Assembly: GCF_000306765.2 (NCBI RefSeq)
Contig: NC_017941.2
Location: 620,001 to 684,000 of the forward strand
Direction of reading: 5' to 3'
Source of the DNA: Haloferax mediterranei ATCC 33500
GTDB lineage: Archaea > Halobacteriota > Halobacteria > Halobacteriales > Haloferacaceae
Length of the DNA: 64,000 bases
Every line of letters starts with the position of its first letter. Position 1 is the stretch's first letter. A model generated the notes under the pieces. The model worked only from the letters and a program-made list of their open reading frames with translations, ran no database searches and was not told where the DNA came from. Of the stretch, positions 43,054 to 52,195 are shown one piece after another. Made by a program: the position numbers and the translations under genes.

Positions 43054-43511
43054 TTCGCGTCGTTCTCACGTGTCTCCTCGCCGTCGCCATTGCGGGCGTG
43101 GCCTTTCCCGCGGCCGACGCGGCAAGAGCGGACGCGACAACCGTCAAAATCGGAACGATGGCGGACGAACTCGCGCATGCCTCGGCCACCCTCGCGACCA
43201 CCGAAGACCCGACACCTGCCGGTGTCGCGGGTGCGCAGCGACACATCGTCCTCACCGTCCCATCGGGGTCGTGGCGAGCAGCGGGCGTCTCTCGACTCTC
43301 AATTCGCGGCGGCGACGGCGTCGAACTCACGGCAACCACCTCGTCCGGTCCGACCGTCGTGCGGCGCGTTGGTGGCCCGCGAGTTCGGGTCGTCGGTGAA
43401 CGACTCGTCCTCGGCCCCGGACAGCATCGCCTCAAACTGACGCTCGCGTCCGATACCGACGGTTCTGTGGTCGTTATCGCTCCGGCTCACGCCGACTCGT
43501 CGGTGGCGTAG
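43050..43511 (+). CDS. Exported protein of the pilus-like cluster (DUF7311-like)
   Basis: 153 residues from a GTG at 43050 that overlaps the previous stop. N-terminal MIRVVLTCLLAVAIAGVAFP then AADAARA is a classical Sec signal peptide. The mature part is beta-rich (IVLTVPSGSWRAAGVSRLSI, RRVGGPRVRVVGERLVLGPG) like a small surface domain. No catalytic motif. It precedes the ATPase gene by 32 bases, with its own promoter element between. Confidence 0.65.
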   Translation: MIRVVLTCLLAVAIAGVAFPAADAARADATTVKIGTMADELAHASATLATTEDPTPAGVAGAQRHIVLTVPSGSWRAAGVSRLSIRGGDGVELTATTSSGPTVVRRVGGPRVRVVGERLVLGPGQHRLKLTLASDTDGSVVVIAPAHADSSVA

Positions 43512-43512
43512 G

Positions 43513-43543
43513 TTCAAATACCCGGACGGGGCCACCCCATCGC
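43513..43543 (+). promoter_or_regulatory. Pilus-cluster promoter B (TATA-like plus 14-base element)
   Basis: TTCAAATA at 43513-43520 is centred 28 bases before the ATG at 43544; GACGGGGCCACCCC at 43525-43538 is at -19 to -6, one base different from the sites before 42460 and 47341. Confidence 0.65.
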
Positions 43544-45517
43544 ATGCCCCTCGATTCCCTCTCCGAAACCATCGCCTCTGCGCTCCCGGACACGCTCGGT
43601 GACCGCCTCGCCGACGCGACCGGTGACTACCTTCTCGATTCTTCCTCCTCGGACGCCTGTGAGTGTACAACCGAGTTCACTACACCGACCGACCGGCCGC
43701 ACGACGAGACAGTCACGCTCGCCGTCGATGCATCGGCGTGTCCGAACCGCGGTTTACTGGCTCACGCCCCCGCCTGCCGCGCCACGGTTATCGAGGCACT
43801 GGAGACGCGCGACGCAGACGGCGTCGTCGTCCGAACCGACGGCTTGGAACGTCGCTACGACGACGCCGCGACCGGTCTGCTCGTCGCCGCTGGCCGGTTC
43901 GCAGAGCGCGTGCACTTCCACGACGAACGACTCGCCGAGCGTGCTCGTCGGGACCCGCTCGCCGCCGCCTACGAGGCAAACGGCCGCGCCGGTCCGATAC
44001 GCCGCGCTGCGGCCGAAACCGGGCTTTCCGAGGGAATTACTCGAACGACCGACTACGACGACGCGCTCCGTGCGGTTGTCGGCCCGACGCTCGCCCGTTC
44101 ACGTGTCGACCCGCGCCCGCCGGCGGACGGGCGACTCGTCGCCACGACCGACCTCGATACCGGCGCGGTCGCCCGTCAGTACGAGACACCGAACGGTCTC
44201 GTCTACCACCTCGACCCGCCGGAGTCGAAACTCGACCAACAGGCCGCACGGACGCTCGCCGCCGCACACGACGCGCTCGCTCGGGGTTCGGTCGATGCCG
44301 GTTCCGGAGTGCGTGCACCGGGGCGTGCTGTCCGTCTCGTTGCGGATGCAGAGGCTCCCGTCGAGACACTCACGACGATTCTCGCGAAACACACGCAGGG
44401 TCACGGCGTCCTCGACGACTTGTTTTCGGACCCCGCCGTCTCCGACGTGTACGTCTCGACCCCGGCCGACGAGAACCCGATTCGCGTCGTCGTCGACGGC
44501 ACGTCGATGCCGACGAACGTTCGCCTCGCGCCCGGTGGTGCCGAGTCGCTCGCCTCTCGTCTGCGACGAGTGAGCGGGGCGTCGTTCTCCCGCGCCGACC
44601 CGACGCTCGACACGGTGGTCGATGCGGGCGGCGTGAGCGTCCGTGTCGCGGGCGTGACCGCGCCAGCGAGCGACGGACTCGGGTTCGCGTTCCGCCGTCA
44701 CGACGAAACGCCGCTTACGCTCCCCGCGCTCGTTGCGAACGGAACGATTTCGGCTGACGCCGCGGCGCTCTGTTCGCTCGCGGTCGAACGCGGTGCGTCA
44801 GTTCTCGTCGCCGGGTCACGCGGGGCAGGGAAGACGACGTTCCTCGGGTCGCTTCTATGGGAACTCCCGAGCGACGTTCGCACCGTTCTCATCGAGGACA
44901 CGCCCGAACTCCCTGCGTCGAGTCTGCGGTCCGCCGACCGCGACGTGCAGACGCTGCGGACCGACACGACCGGTGGCCCGGAGCCGACGCCGCAGGAGGC
45001 GCTTCACGCGGCGCTTCGATTGGGTGACGGCGCACTCGCACTCGGGGAGGTTCGCGGCGAGGAAGCCGCGGTTCTCTACGAGGCAATGCGTGTCGGCGCG
45101 AACGCAAACGCCGTCCTCGGAACGATTCACGGCGACGGCGCGGCGGATGTTCGCGAGCGCGTCGTTTCCGACCTCGACGTTCCTGCGTCGTCGTTCGCGG
45201 CAACCGACCTCGTCATTACGTGCGAGCGCGCGGAGACCCACCGCGTCGCCCGTGTCGAGGAGGTCCGACCAACCGGCGATGACGCTGCGTTCGAGACACT
45301 GTTCAGCCACGACGGCGACTCGCTTGTCTCTTCAGGAGCTGTCTCACGTGGTGATAGCCTCGCGGTTGAGTCCCTCTCTCGTCCGGGCGAGTCGTACGCT
45401 GACGTACTCGACGCACTGGAAACTCGGACAGCCTTCCTCAAATCGCTCGCCGAAACCGGCCGAACGAAGCCCGCTGACCTCGCCGCGGCCCGTGCGGAGC
45501 GTGATTCCGAATGCTGA
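43544..45517 (+). CDS. Type IV pilus/Tad-like secretion ATPase (PilB/VirB11 family)
   Basis: 657 residues. N-terminal region contains two cysteine pairs (CEC at about 39-41 and C66, C77). Central/C-terminal RecA domain: Walker A VLVAGSRGAGKTTFLGSL at about 423-431, ILIEDTPELP (Asp box), Walker B GALALGEVRGEEAAVLYEAM at about 495-515, and His box GTIHGDGA at about 525. Such ATPases are hexamers that power assembly of archaeal pili or related secretion. Start overlaps nothing; the next gene (platform protein) overlaps its stop by 7 bases. Confidence 0.88.
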   Translation: MPLDSLSETIASALPDTLGDRLADATGDYLLDSSSSDACECTTEFTTPTDRPHDETVTLAVDASACPNRGLLAHAPACRATVIEALETRDADGVVVRTDGLERRYDDAATGLLVAAGRFAERVHFHDERLAERARRDPLAAAYEANGRAGPIRRAAAETGLSEGITRTTDYDDALRAVVGPTLARSRVDPRPPADGRLVATTDLDTGAVARQYETPNGLVYHLDPPESKLDQQAARTLAAAHDALARGSVDAGSGVRAPGRAVRLVADAEAPVETLTTILAKHTQGHGVLDDLFSDPAVSDVYVSTPADENPIRVVVDGTSMPTNVRLAPGGAESLASRLRRVSGASFSRADPTLDTVVDAGGVSVRVAGVTAPASDGLGFAFRRHDETPLTLPALVANGTISADAAALCSLAVERGASVLVAGSRGAGKTTFLGSLLWELPSDVRTVLIEDTPELPASSLRSADRDVQTLRTDTTGGPEPTPQEALHAALRLGDGALALGEVRGEEAAVLYEAMRVGANANAVLGTIHGDGAADVRERVVSDLDVPASSFAATDLVITCERAETHRVARVEEVRPTGDDAAFETLFSHDGDSLVSSGAVSRGDSLAVESLSRPGESYADVLDALETRTAFLKSLAETGRTKPADLAAARAERDSEC

Positions 45518-47232
45518 CGACGATTGTCTCTTCGGCCGTGACGACGCTCGCGAAGCTTGCTCCCGCAGACGTTGCCCCGAGCGACGAGTTGCAACGGTCG
45601 CTCGCGTTCCTCGGATACGACCTCGACGCCGAGACGGTCGTCAGCGCGGGCTACGGCGCAACTGTTCCTGCAGGACTGCTCGCTGGACTGCTCGCTCTCG
45701 TCGCTCGGTTGCCGACCATCTCGGTCGTTTTCGTCGCGCTCGCGGCAGCGCTCGGAACCGCTCATGCGGTGCACACGCTCCCGGTCTGGCTGGCGACGCT
45801 CCGCCGAACTCGGGCACTCGGTAACGCGCCGGAACTCGTCGGCCGCATCGCGCTTCGGATGCGCATCGAACCCTCCGTCGAGCGGGCTGCCTCGTTCGCC
45901 GCCCGTGCCGACGACGACCCGCTTTCGACCTCGCTTGCGGCCCACACCAACCGCGCCCGCGGGACGCCGACAACCGGACTCGGTGAGTTTGCCGACGCGT
46001 GGCGCGAGTGGTTCCCGGCGCTCGACCGAGCGACGGCGCTGCTCCAGACGGCAGCAGATGTTCCCGACGGAGAGCGGGACCGCACGCTCGACCGCGCGCA
46101 CGAAGTCGTCCGCGAGGGGACACAGGACCGCCTTGCCGACTTCGTCGGGTCGGTTCGCGGCCCAGCCACTGCAGTTTACGCCTTCGGCGTGTTGCTCCCG
46201 CTCGCGCTGGTCGGCGCACTCCCCGCGGCTCGGGTCGCTGGCGTCGGCATCACCTCGTCGCACGTCGTCTTCCTCTACGACTTCGTGCTTCCCGCCTGCC
46301 TCCTCGCCGTAGTCGGGTGGGTGCTCGTCCGCAGGCCGGTCGCCTTTGCACCGCTTTCAGTCGATACGTCTCACCCAGCTGTGGACGACCACCGTCTCGT
46401 CGCCGTACTCGGTGGCGGGGTTGCGGGTACTGCGGCCTTCGTCGCCGTCACCATGCTCGTCGCCCCGTGGGCGGCACCGCTCGCAGCCTTCGGTCTCGGC
46501 GTCGGAACTGCGCTCTTCGTCGCCGCGCGCCCGGTCATGGAACTCCGCGACCGCGTTCGGGCGGTCGAAGACGGGCTCTCGGACGTGCTCTATCTCGTCG
46601 GTCGCGCCGTCGGCGAGGGCGAGGCCGTCGAGTCCGCACTCGCCCGTGCCGCCACGTCGGTCCCCGGCGCGACGGGCGAACTGTTCGAAGATGCGGTCGG
46701 CGTCCAGCGTCGCCTCCGCGTGGGCGTCGTCGAGTCGTTCTGCGGCGAGTACGGCGTTCTCGACTCGGTACCCAGTCCACGCGTGGCCGGTGTCGCAACG
46801 CTGCTCGGACTCGCCGCCAGCGAGGGTCGCCCGGCGGGCCGCGCCATCGTCTCGATGGCTGACCAACTCGCCGCACTCTCGCGTCTCGACGCCGAAGCGC
46901 GCCGCGAACTCGCATCGGTCACCGAGACGCTCTCGAACACGGCGGCCATCTTCGGCCCGCTCGTCGCCGGTGCGACCGTCGCGCTCGCAGACGGAATGGG
47001 ACCCGCACGGACGCTTGACGAGGCAGCCGTCACCGCGCCGATGGCGACCGGTGACCTCGGGTTCGCCGTCGGAGTGTACGTCCTCCTGTCGGCAATTATC
47101 CTCACGACGCTCTCGGTCGGCGTCGAGTACGGACTCGACCGTCACCTCGTCGCGTCGCGGGTCGGCAAAGCGCTCGTGTCGGCGACGACGACGTTCACTC
47201 TCGCCTTCGTCGCCGCGGGCACGCTCGTCTGA
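45511..47232 (+). CDS. TadC/PilC-like type II secretion F membrane protein
   Basis: 573 residues with eight or nine hydrophobic segments in two clusters, residues 40-95 and 215-320 and again 470-570. Two T2SSF domains: the first centred on RTRALGNAPELVGRIALRMR and ALDRATALLQTAADVP, the second on GLSDVLYLVGRAVGEGEAVESALARAA and RLDAEARRELASVTETLSNTAAIFGP. It is the inner-membrane platform that partners the ATPase encoded just upstream (7-base overlap). Confidence 0.88.
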   Translation: MLTTIVSSAVTTLAKLAPADVAPSDELQRSLAFLGYDLDAETVVSAGYGATVPAGLLAGLLALVARLPTISVVFVALAAALGTAHAVHTLPVWLATLRRTRALGNAPELVGRIALRMRIEPSVERAASFAARADDDPLSTSLAAHTNRARGTPTTGLGEFADAWREWFPALDRATALLQTAADVPDGERDRTLDRAHEVVREGTQDRLADFVGSVRGPATAVYAFGVLLPLALVGALPAARVAGVGITSSHVVFLYDFVLPACLLAVVGWVLVRRPVAFAPLSVDTSHPAVDDHRLVAVLGGGVAGTAAFVAVTMLVAPWAAPLAAFGLGVGTALFVAARPVMELRDRVRAVEDGLSDVLYLVGRAVGEGEAVESALARAATSVPGATGELFEDAVGVQRRLRVGVVESFCGEYGVLDSVPSPRVAGVATLLGLAASEGRPAGRAIVSMADQLAALSRLDAEARRELASVTETLSNTAAIFGPLVAGATVALADGMGPARTLDEAAVTAPMATGDLGFAVGVYVLLSAIILTTLSVGVEYGLDRHLVASRVGKALVSATTTFTLAFVAAGTLV

Positions 47233-47309
47233 GTCGATAGGACCAATCCGCGACCTGTCTCGTGTCGTCTCTGTCTCAGTACTCTGGCTCCGTCCCACTC
47301 GTGCTGAAG

Positions 47310-47340
47310 TTTATATACCCGGACGGGACCACCCCGGGCT
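47310..47340 (+). promoter_or_regulatory. Pilus-cluster promoter C (TATA box plus 14-base element)
   Basis: TTTATATA at 47310-47317 is centred about 28 bases before the ATG at 47341; GACGGGACCACCCC at 47322-47335 is at -19 to -6. It is identical to the element before 42460 and nearly so to that before 43544. It would drive the four downstream exported-protein genes. Confidence 0.65.
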
Positions 47341-47811
47341 ATGCTCGACGCACCGCTCGATACCCTGTACACGTGGACCGCGCTTTCGGTGGCCGCGACC
47401 GTGCTTCTCGGCACGGTCGCCGGACTTCCGACCACGCCCGCACCTGACGCGTCCAGCGTCGCCGACACCGTCGATGGCGTCGCCGTTTCCGAGTTCGACA
47501 CCACGGCCGAACACCCGCTGACCGCCGATGCCGTTCGCCTCGGTTCGAAGCGCATCGGCCTCAGAAACGAGGGCGGTGCCGCCCACGCGACGTTCGCGTT
47601 CGGGCCAATCACGCCCGCAACGCCCGACTCGCGGCTTGGGTCCGTCGCCATGGGTGCGAACCCGAATGCAGTCTTCGACTCGCCCGCTTCGTTCGCCGCC
47701 GCCGCAGCTGCCGCCCGTCAGCGCAACGCGACGTGGCGCTCGGCCGCCGAATCGCTCGTCGTTCGCCACGTCTCTTGGGAGGGTACGGATGTTACCGTCG
47801 TCGCAGCATAG
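47341..47811 (+). CDS. Exported/pilin-like protein of the cluster (DUF7283-like)
   Basis: 156 residues. Hydrophobic N-terminus TLYTWTALSVAATVLLGTVAGLP after a short acidic start resembles a pilin-type transmembrane helix. The rest is an extracytoplasmic domain (VSEFDTTAEHPLTADAVRLG, GAAHATFAFGPITPATP). First gene of a four-gene cassette with overlapping starts; the next start overlaps its tail. Name from memory, function unknown. Confidence 0.68.
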   Translation: MLDAPLDTLYTWTALSVAATVLLGTVAGLPTTPAPDASSVADTVDGVAVSEFDTTAEHPLTADAVRLGSKRIGLRNEGGAAHATFAFGPITPATPDSRLGSVAMGANPNAVFDSPASFAAAAAAARQRNATWRSAAESLVVRHVSWEGTDVTVVAA

Positions 47812-48181
47812 AGCACAGACCTCGCCGGTCGCCGCCCTCACCGCGCTCTTCGTCGTCTGCGCGGCACTCTCGGGGTATGCGACGGTTCTCGACCGCTCGC
47901 TGCCGACTGCGGACCGTGACCTCGCGCCCGCAACGCTGGAAAACGTCGAATCGACGCTTGCAGACGACACTGGGACGGTCAACTTGTCGCGGATTTCGTC
48001 TGCGCCCGCCGCGTGTCCGGATGGGTACTCCTGCCGCATCGTCGTCGCGGTTGACGACGAACGGCGGGTCGTCGGTCCCGACGCGCCAGCAGGTGCCGAC
48101 AGCGAGTCAACCCGGGTTAGCGTCCGCATCGAACCGGGCCGCGTCGGCTTCGGAACGCTTCGCGTGGAGGTGTGGCAATGA
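47789..48181 (+). CDS. Exported/pilin-like protein of the cluster (DUF7285-like)
   Basis: 130 residues from the ATG at 47789 (MLPSSQHRAQTSPVAALTAL), in a frame overlapping the previous gene by 23 bases. A single hydrophobic segment (ALTALFVVCAALSGYATVL) preceded by RAQTSP looks like a pseudopilin start; one disulfide candidate (AACPDGYSCR). Ends VGFGTLRVEVWQ and its stop overlaps the next ATG. Confidence 0.62.
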   Translation: MLPSSQHRAQTSPVAALTALFVVCAALSGYATVLDRSLPTADRDLAPATLENVESTLADDTGTVNLSRISSAPAACPDGYSCRIVVAVDDERRVVGPDAPAGADSESTRVSVRIEPGRVGFGTLRVEVWQ

Positions 48182-49053
48182 CGGATGTCGCCTTCGACGT
48201 GACGCTCTGTCTCCTCCTCGTGAGCGCGAGCATCGGTATCGTCGTCACCGCCGATACCGGCGTGACCGGCGGGAACGCCGTCGACGCCGACGGAATCGCA
48301 TCGTCGCTAGCGACCAGCACGGCAACGGTCCAGTACGACCTCGAACCCGGCGTCCGGGATGCCGGCCCGTCACTTCTCGAATCTCCGAAGGGCGTGGACG
48401 CCCGCGAACTCGACCGAACCGCCCACGGAAGTCTCTCGGGGCTGCTCGCCCGCTCGACGCTCGGCGCAGTCACGGTCGACGGTGTTCGTCTCACGCACGC
48501 CCGCGACGATTTCCGCAGCAAGGTCGGACGCCGGGTCGAATCTGAACTCCCCGCCCGCGGCGTCAACGTCGCGGTGCTTTGGACGCCGTTCCCCGGCGCA
48601 CCGGTTCAGGCAACCGACAGTCTCGGACCCAACGCGCCGTCTTCGGCGACGGTTCACTCCGCGACGCTCGACGTGCCGAGTGGATTCCCCGCGGCGCGCG
48701 AAGATGCGGTCGCCGCCAGCGACGACGGTTTCGATGCTGTTGCCCGGGTTGTCGCAAACCGCACGGTCGCTGGATTGTTCCCGCCCGAACTCGCTCGACT
48801 CGCACTCCGCGGCGACGAACCCGTCTCGACGCTGATGACCCACCGCTACGAACGGGCCGGCGTTCTGTTGAACGCCTCCGTCGAACCCGAAGTTGCCCGA
48901 GAAGAGACTCGCACTGCGAACGCCGACCTTGCGGCCGTCCTCGCCCCACGTCTCGCAGACGAGATGCGTTCACGGTACGACACACCCCGAGACGCCGCCG
49001 AGGCCGTCTCAGTCGGTCGCGTCACCATCGTCGTCAGGACGTGGTCGCTATGA
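48178..49053 (+). CDS. Exported/pilin-like protein of the cluster (DUF7284-like)
   Basis: 291 residues from the ATG at 48178, overlapping the previous stop by ATGA. N-terminal hydrophobic helix TLCLLLVSASIGIVVTA, then a long extracytoplasmic part with helices and few cysteines. Ends VGRVTIVVRTWSL with a stop overlapping the following ATG. No catalytic motif. Confidence 0.65.
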   Translation: MTDVAFDVTLCLLLVSASIGIVVTADTGVTGGNAVDADGIASSLATSTATVQYDLEPGVRDAGPSLLESPKGVDARELDRTAHGSLSGLLARSTLGAVTVDGVRLTHARDDFRSKVGRRVESELPARGVNVAVLWTPFPGAPVQATDSLGPNAPSSATVHSATLDVPSGFPAAREDAVAASDDGFDAVARVVANRTVAGLFPPELARLALRGDEPVSTLMTHRYERAGVLLNASVEPEVAREETRTANADLAAVLAPRLADEMRSRYDTPRDAAEAVSVGRVTIVVRTWSL

Positions 49054-52000
49054 GGCTCGCAGACGACGAACGCGGCCGCGTGCCCTTCGCCTTGCTCGGC
49101 GTGCTCCTGCTCGTCGGGAGCGCGACGTTCTCCGGCGCGCTCTCTACTCACGACCCCGTCGCAGACCGCCGCGTCGACGAGGCGGTCGACCGCGCAACCG
49201 CGCAAGCCGACGCCGCAGTCCGCGCGGCCGTCGGAGACGCGGCACGCGAAGCCGCCGCGAATCCGGTCACGACACCGGCGAACACGACAGTCGGCCGAGT
49301 GCTTTCGGAAAACCAGACGTTCCGCGACTACCTTCGACTCCGAATTGCGCTCGCCGCATCCGAGCGACTTCGGGCCGTCTCGGTGCAGCGCAGTGGCGTC
49401 AACGCCTCGGTTTCGTTCCCCCGGCCGACGAACGAATCCAGTCTTCGCGCGGCGCTCGAACGGGTTTCTATCGACTCCCGCGAGAACGGGACGGTTCTCG
49501 TCGCAACCGTCGAGAACATCTCCGTCGACGTGCAGCGCGGCGGCAACCGGGTCGCCGACGAATTGATTACGACGACCGTCGGCGTTCGGACGCCCGTCCT
49601 CGCGCTCCACGACCGAACCGAGACGTTCGAACACCGACTCACCGCAGGCGCGACGAACGGTGGAACGTTGGATGCGACGGTCACGACCGCGCTCTGGGCC
49701 GCCGCATGGACGCGTGGGTGGAGTCAGTACGCGGGCGCGCCTATCGAGAACGTCGTCTCGAACGACCACGCCGCGTTGGCGACGAACGCCGGCGTCCTCC
49801 TCACCGAACAACAGACGTTCGGAACCACCGACGCCGATGCCAGAGGTGCGATGGGCCGAGCAGCCGTCCAAGCTGGTGCCCAGAGCCTGCTTTCCCAGAC
49901 GGGTATCCCCGCCGCACCCGAGCTTGCGAATGCGCTTCCCGCCCCGAACAAGGAGGCAGACACGCCCCCGAAGACAGTCCCGTCGAACCGAACGATTAAC
50001 GCATCGGTCGGCCCGGCGGCCGACCGCGCGCTCGTCTCGCTGCTCGACGGCCGCGGTGATGGTCCTTCGTTCGACGGCGTGGTTACGGACGCACACAGCG
50101 CAACTGTGTCTGTCAAGTCCGACGTGCGAGTCATCGAAGATATCGACACCGCACCGATAGACCTCGGAACAGAATGGGAACTGGTCGAAGAGACGACGGA
50201 TTCGGACGTGTCTGTTACAGCGGTGCCGACGCGCACGCCTGCGCTCTCCCCCGATACCGTCGTTGTCGATACCGGTTCGCGTGTGGTGACGACCCGCGAG
50301 ACGACCGTCCGAACGTGGAGTCACGGGAATGAGACGATTCAGACACAAGAACAGACGAAAACGAAAACCCGCGTCGACCTCGCGGTCGTCATCGACCCGC
50401 ACTCGGTTCCCGGTCCGGCGCGCCCCATCGACCCCGCGACTTCGACTGGCGGCGTGCTCGACGGAGAAAACTTCGCCGCCGCCGTGACTGATGCAGAAGA
50501 CGTGGTTTCGACGCACGGCGGATTCGACGGACTCGCACGCGATGTTGCCGCGGGCGATGTACCCTCGTCTGAGACGACTGTCGCACCTCAGGCCCCGAAG
50601 TTCGGCGCGTGGGTTCGCTCGGATCTCGTCGACCTCCACCAGCGCGTTCGGAACCGAAGCGAGACCGTTTCCGCGCGAGCGCTCGCCGCGGGCGAGATGA
50701 ACCTCGCAGCGGAACTCGCCGCCAGTCTCCGAGCCGACCGACGCGCCCTGATCGACGGTCCCGCTGCCTACGACGGTGTTTCCGACCGGGCGCGCATCGC
50801 AGTTCGCGCCGCCTACCTCGACCGCGTGCTGGCCGAACTCGACCGCCGCGCGAACCAGACCGCTGCCGCCACGGGTGCCGCCAGCGACGCGGCGCAGAAT
50901 GCGGACGTCGGCTCACTCTCAACGGCGGTGTCCGCCGAGCGAACTGCCCGGTCTGTCCTCGGGTCGAAGCGCACGAACCGAACGACGAACCAAACAGGCG
51001 TCAGGTTCGTTCCCGATGCGGACCCGATGTATCTCTCGCTCAGCGGCCTCTCCGGGTCGGCCGTGCCGACTGTCGCTCGGGATGGAACGTACCACCCGCT
51101 TGTCGCCCGTAACACCAACCTGTTCACGCTCCCCTACGGCGACGCCACCGACACCGTCCTCGAACCGATTTTCGGCGCTCAGCGTCGTGTTTCGCTTCGA
51201 ACCGCGGCCCACGCACTCCTCGCCGCGGATGACACACTTGCAGCCTCGAACGGAACGAATGAGTCTCTCGAAAACCGCCGCGATAGACTCGAAACCGCCG
51301 TCATTCGAGCGACTAGACCCGCCCAGCAGGCTGCACATGGGGTCCTCGCAGAGCACACGAACTACTCACTGGCAGAACGACAGTCCACCATTGAGACCGT
51401 CTTCGGCAGATGGGACAACCCCGCGAACAAGGCTCTCGCTATCACCAACGGGACCGCCGCGCGGCTCATCGCAACCGAAGTCGCGGGCACAGGCACGGTC
51501 GAAGCAGACATCCTCGAACTGCGTCTCGAAGCGGCCTTCAAGTCCGCCCGCAAGAACAGTCGTTCGACGGTCCCGCAGCGACTTACGAACCGGACGGTCG
51601 AGACGACCCGGACAGTCCGACAGGAAGCAGTCGCGACGACAACCACGGATGCGGCGATGAGGGCGACCGAAAACGCCGTCACGAACCGCGTAAACAAGAC
51701 GCTCAAATCGCGCTTCAATCGCTCGTTCAAGCGTGTTCCCGCTGGTATGCCGGTCGCCTCGGTTCCCGGCTACTGGTACGCGACAGTCAACGTCTGGGAC
51801 GTTGCCGTCTCGGGCGAGTTCGGCCAGTTCCGCGTCCACGCCCGCGGCGACACTGAATCGCTGACCTACGCCCGCGACGGGTCGACTGTCGCCCTCGATT
51901 GGAACGGTAACGGAACGGCTGAAACGGTTGGTCACGGCGAGCGAGTCTCCTTCGAGGTGGAGACAGCTATCGTCGTTGCCGTGCCAGCGTCCGGTGTCGG

Positions 52001-52094
52001 TGTCGGCGACGTGGACGGAAACGCCGACGAGCGCTCTGACGGCTGGAAAGGCGGACCGGGCTGTACTGTTCCCGCCGACTGCCGTGAGGTGTAA
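49050..52094 (+). CDS. Giant pilin-like surface protein of the cluster (DUF7286-like)
   Basis: 1014 residues from the ATG at 49050 (MRLADDERGRVPFALLGVLL), ATGA-overlapping the previous stop. A single N-terminal hydrophobic helix (FALLGVLLLVGSATFSGA) is preceded by a short charged segment, a pilin/TadG-like layout, and is followed by about 980 extracytoplasmic residues of helical and beta regions with many Asn-x-Thr/Ser sequons (for example NKT, NRT, NDT), consistent with N-glycosylation. Very few cysteines. Last gene of the cluster; the end PADCREV has no C-terminal anchor. Candidate tip or adhesin of the pilus-like structure. Confidence 0.72.
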   Translation: MRLADDERGRVPFALLGVLLLVGSATFSGALSTHDPVADRRVDEAVDRATAQADAAVRAAVGDAAREAAANPVTTPANTTVGRVLSENQTFRDYLRLRIALAASERLRAVSVQRSGVNASVSFPRPTNESSLRAALERVSIDSRENGTVLVATVENISVDVQRGGNRVADELITTTVGVRTPVLALHDRTETFEHRLTAGATNGGTLDATVTTALWAAAWTRGWSQYAGAPIENVVSNDHAALATNAGVLLTEQQTFGTTDADARGAMGRAAVQAGAQSLLSQTGIPAAPELANALPAPNKEADTPPKTVPSNRTINASVGPAADRALVSLLDGRGDGPSFDGVVTDAHSATVSVKSDVRVIEDIDTAPIDLGTEWELVEETTDSDVSVTAVPTRTPALSPDTVVVDTGSRVVTTRETTVRTWSHGNETIQTQEQTKTKTRVDLAVVIDPHSVPGPARPIDPATSTGGVLDGENFAAAVTDAEDVVSTHGGFDGLARDVAAGDVPSSETTVAPQAPKFGAWVRSDLVDLHQRVRNRSETVSARALAAGEMNLAAELAASLRADRRALIDGPAAYDGVSDRARIAVRAAYLDRVLAELDRRANQTAAATGAASDAAQNADVGSLSTAVSAERTARSVLGSKRTNRTTNQTGVRFVPDADPMYLSLSGLSGSAVPTVARDGTYHPLVARNTNLFTLPYGDATDTVLEPIFGAQRRVSLRTAAHALLAADDTLAASNGTNESLENRRDRLETAVIRATRPAQQAAHGVLAEHTNYSLAERQSTIETVFGRWDNPANKALAITNGTAARLIATEVAGTGTVEADILELRLEAAFKSARKNSRSTVPQRLTNRTVETTRTVRQEAVATTTTDAAMRATENAVTNRVNKTLKSRFNRSFKRVPAGMPVASVPGYWYATVNVWDVAVSGEFGQFRVHARGDTESLTYARDGSTVALDWNGNGTAETVGHGERVSFEVETAIVVAVPASGVGVGDVDGNADERSDGWKGGPGCTVPADCREV

Positions 52095-52195
52095 CGCAGT
52101 TTCGACTGCAGTCGGTGGACACACCTCACGGTTCTCCGGCACGTTTCGTGCCGAGTAACAACCGTTTTGCCGCTTCGATGCGCAAAACGTGATGT

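Noticed and set aside
48579..49049. Upstream extension of the giant protein to 1171 residues
   Set aside because: Arg-rich out-of-frame reading of the previous gene; the ATG at 49050 overlaps the previous stop and starts a pilin-like helix.
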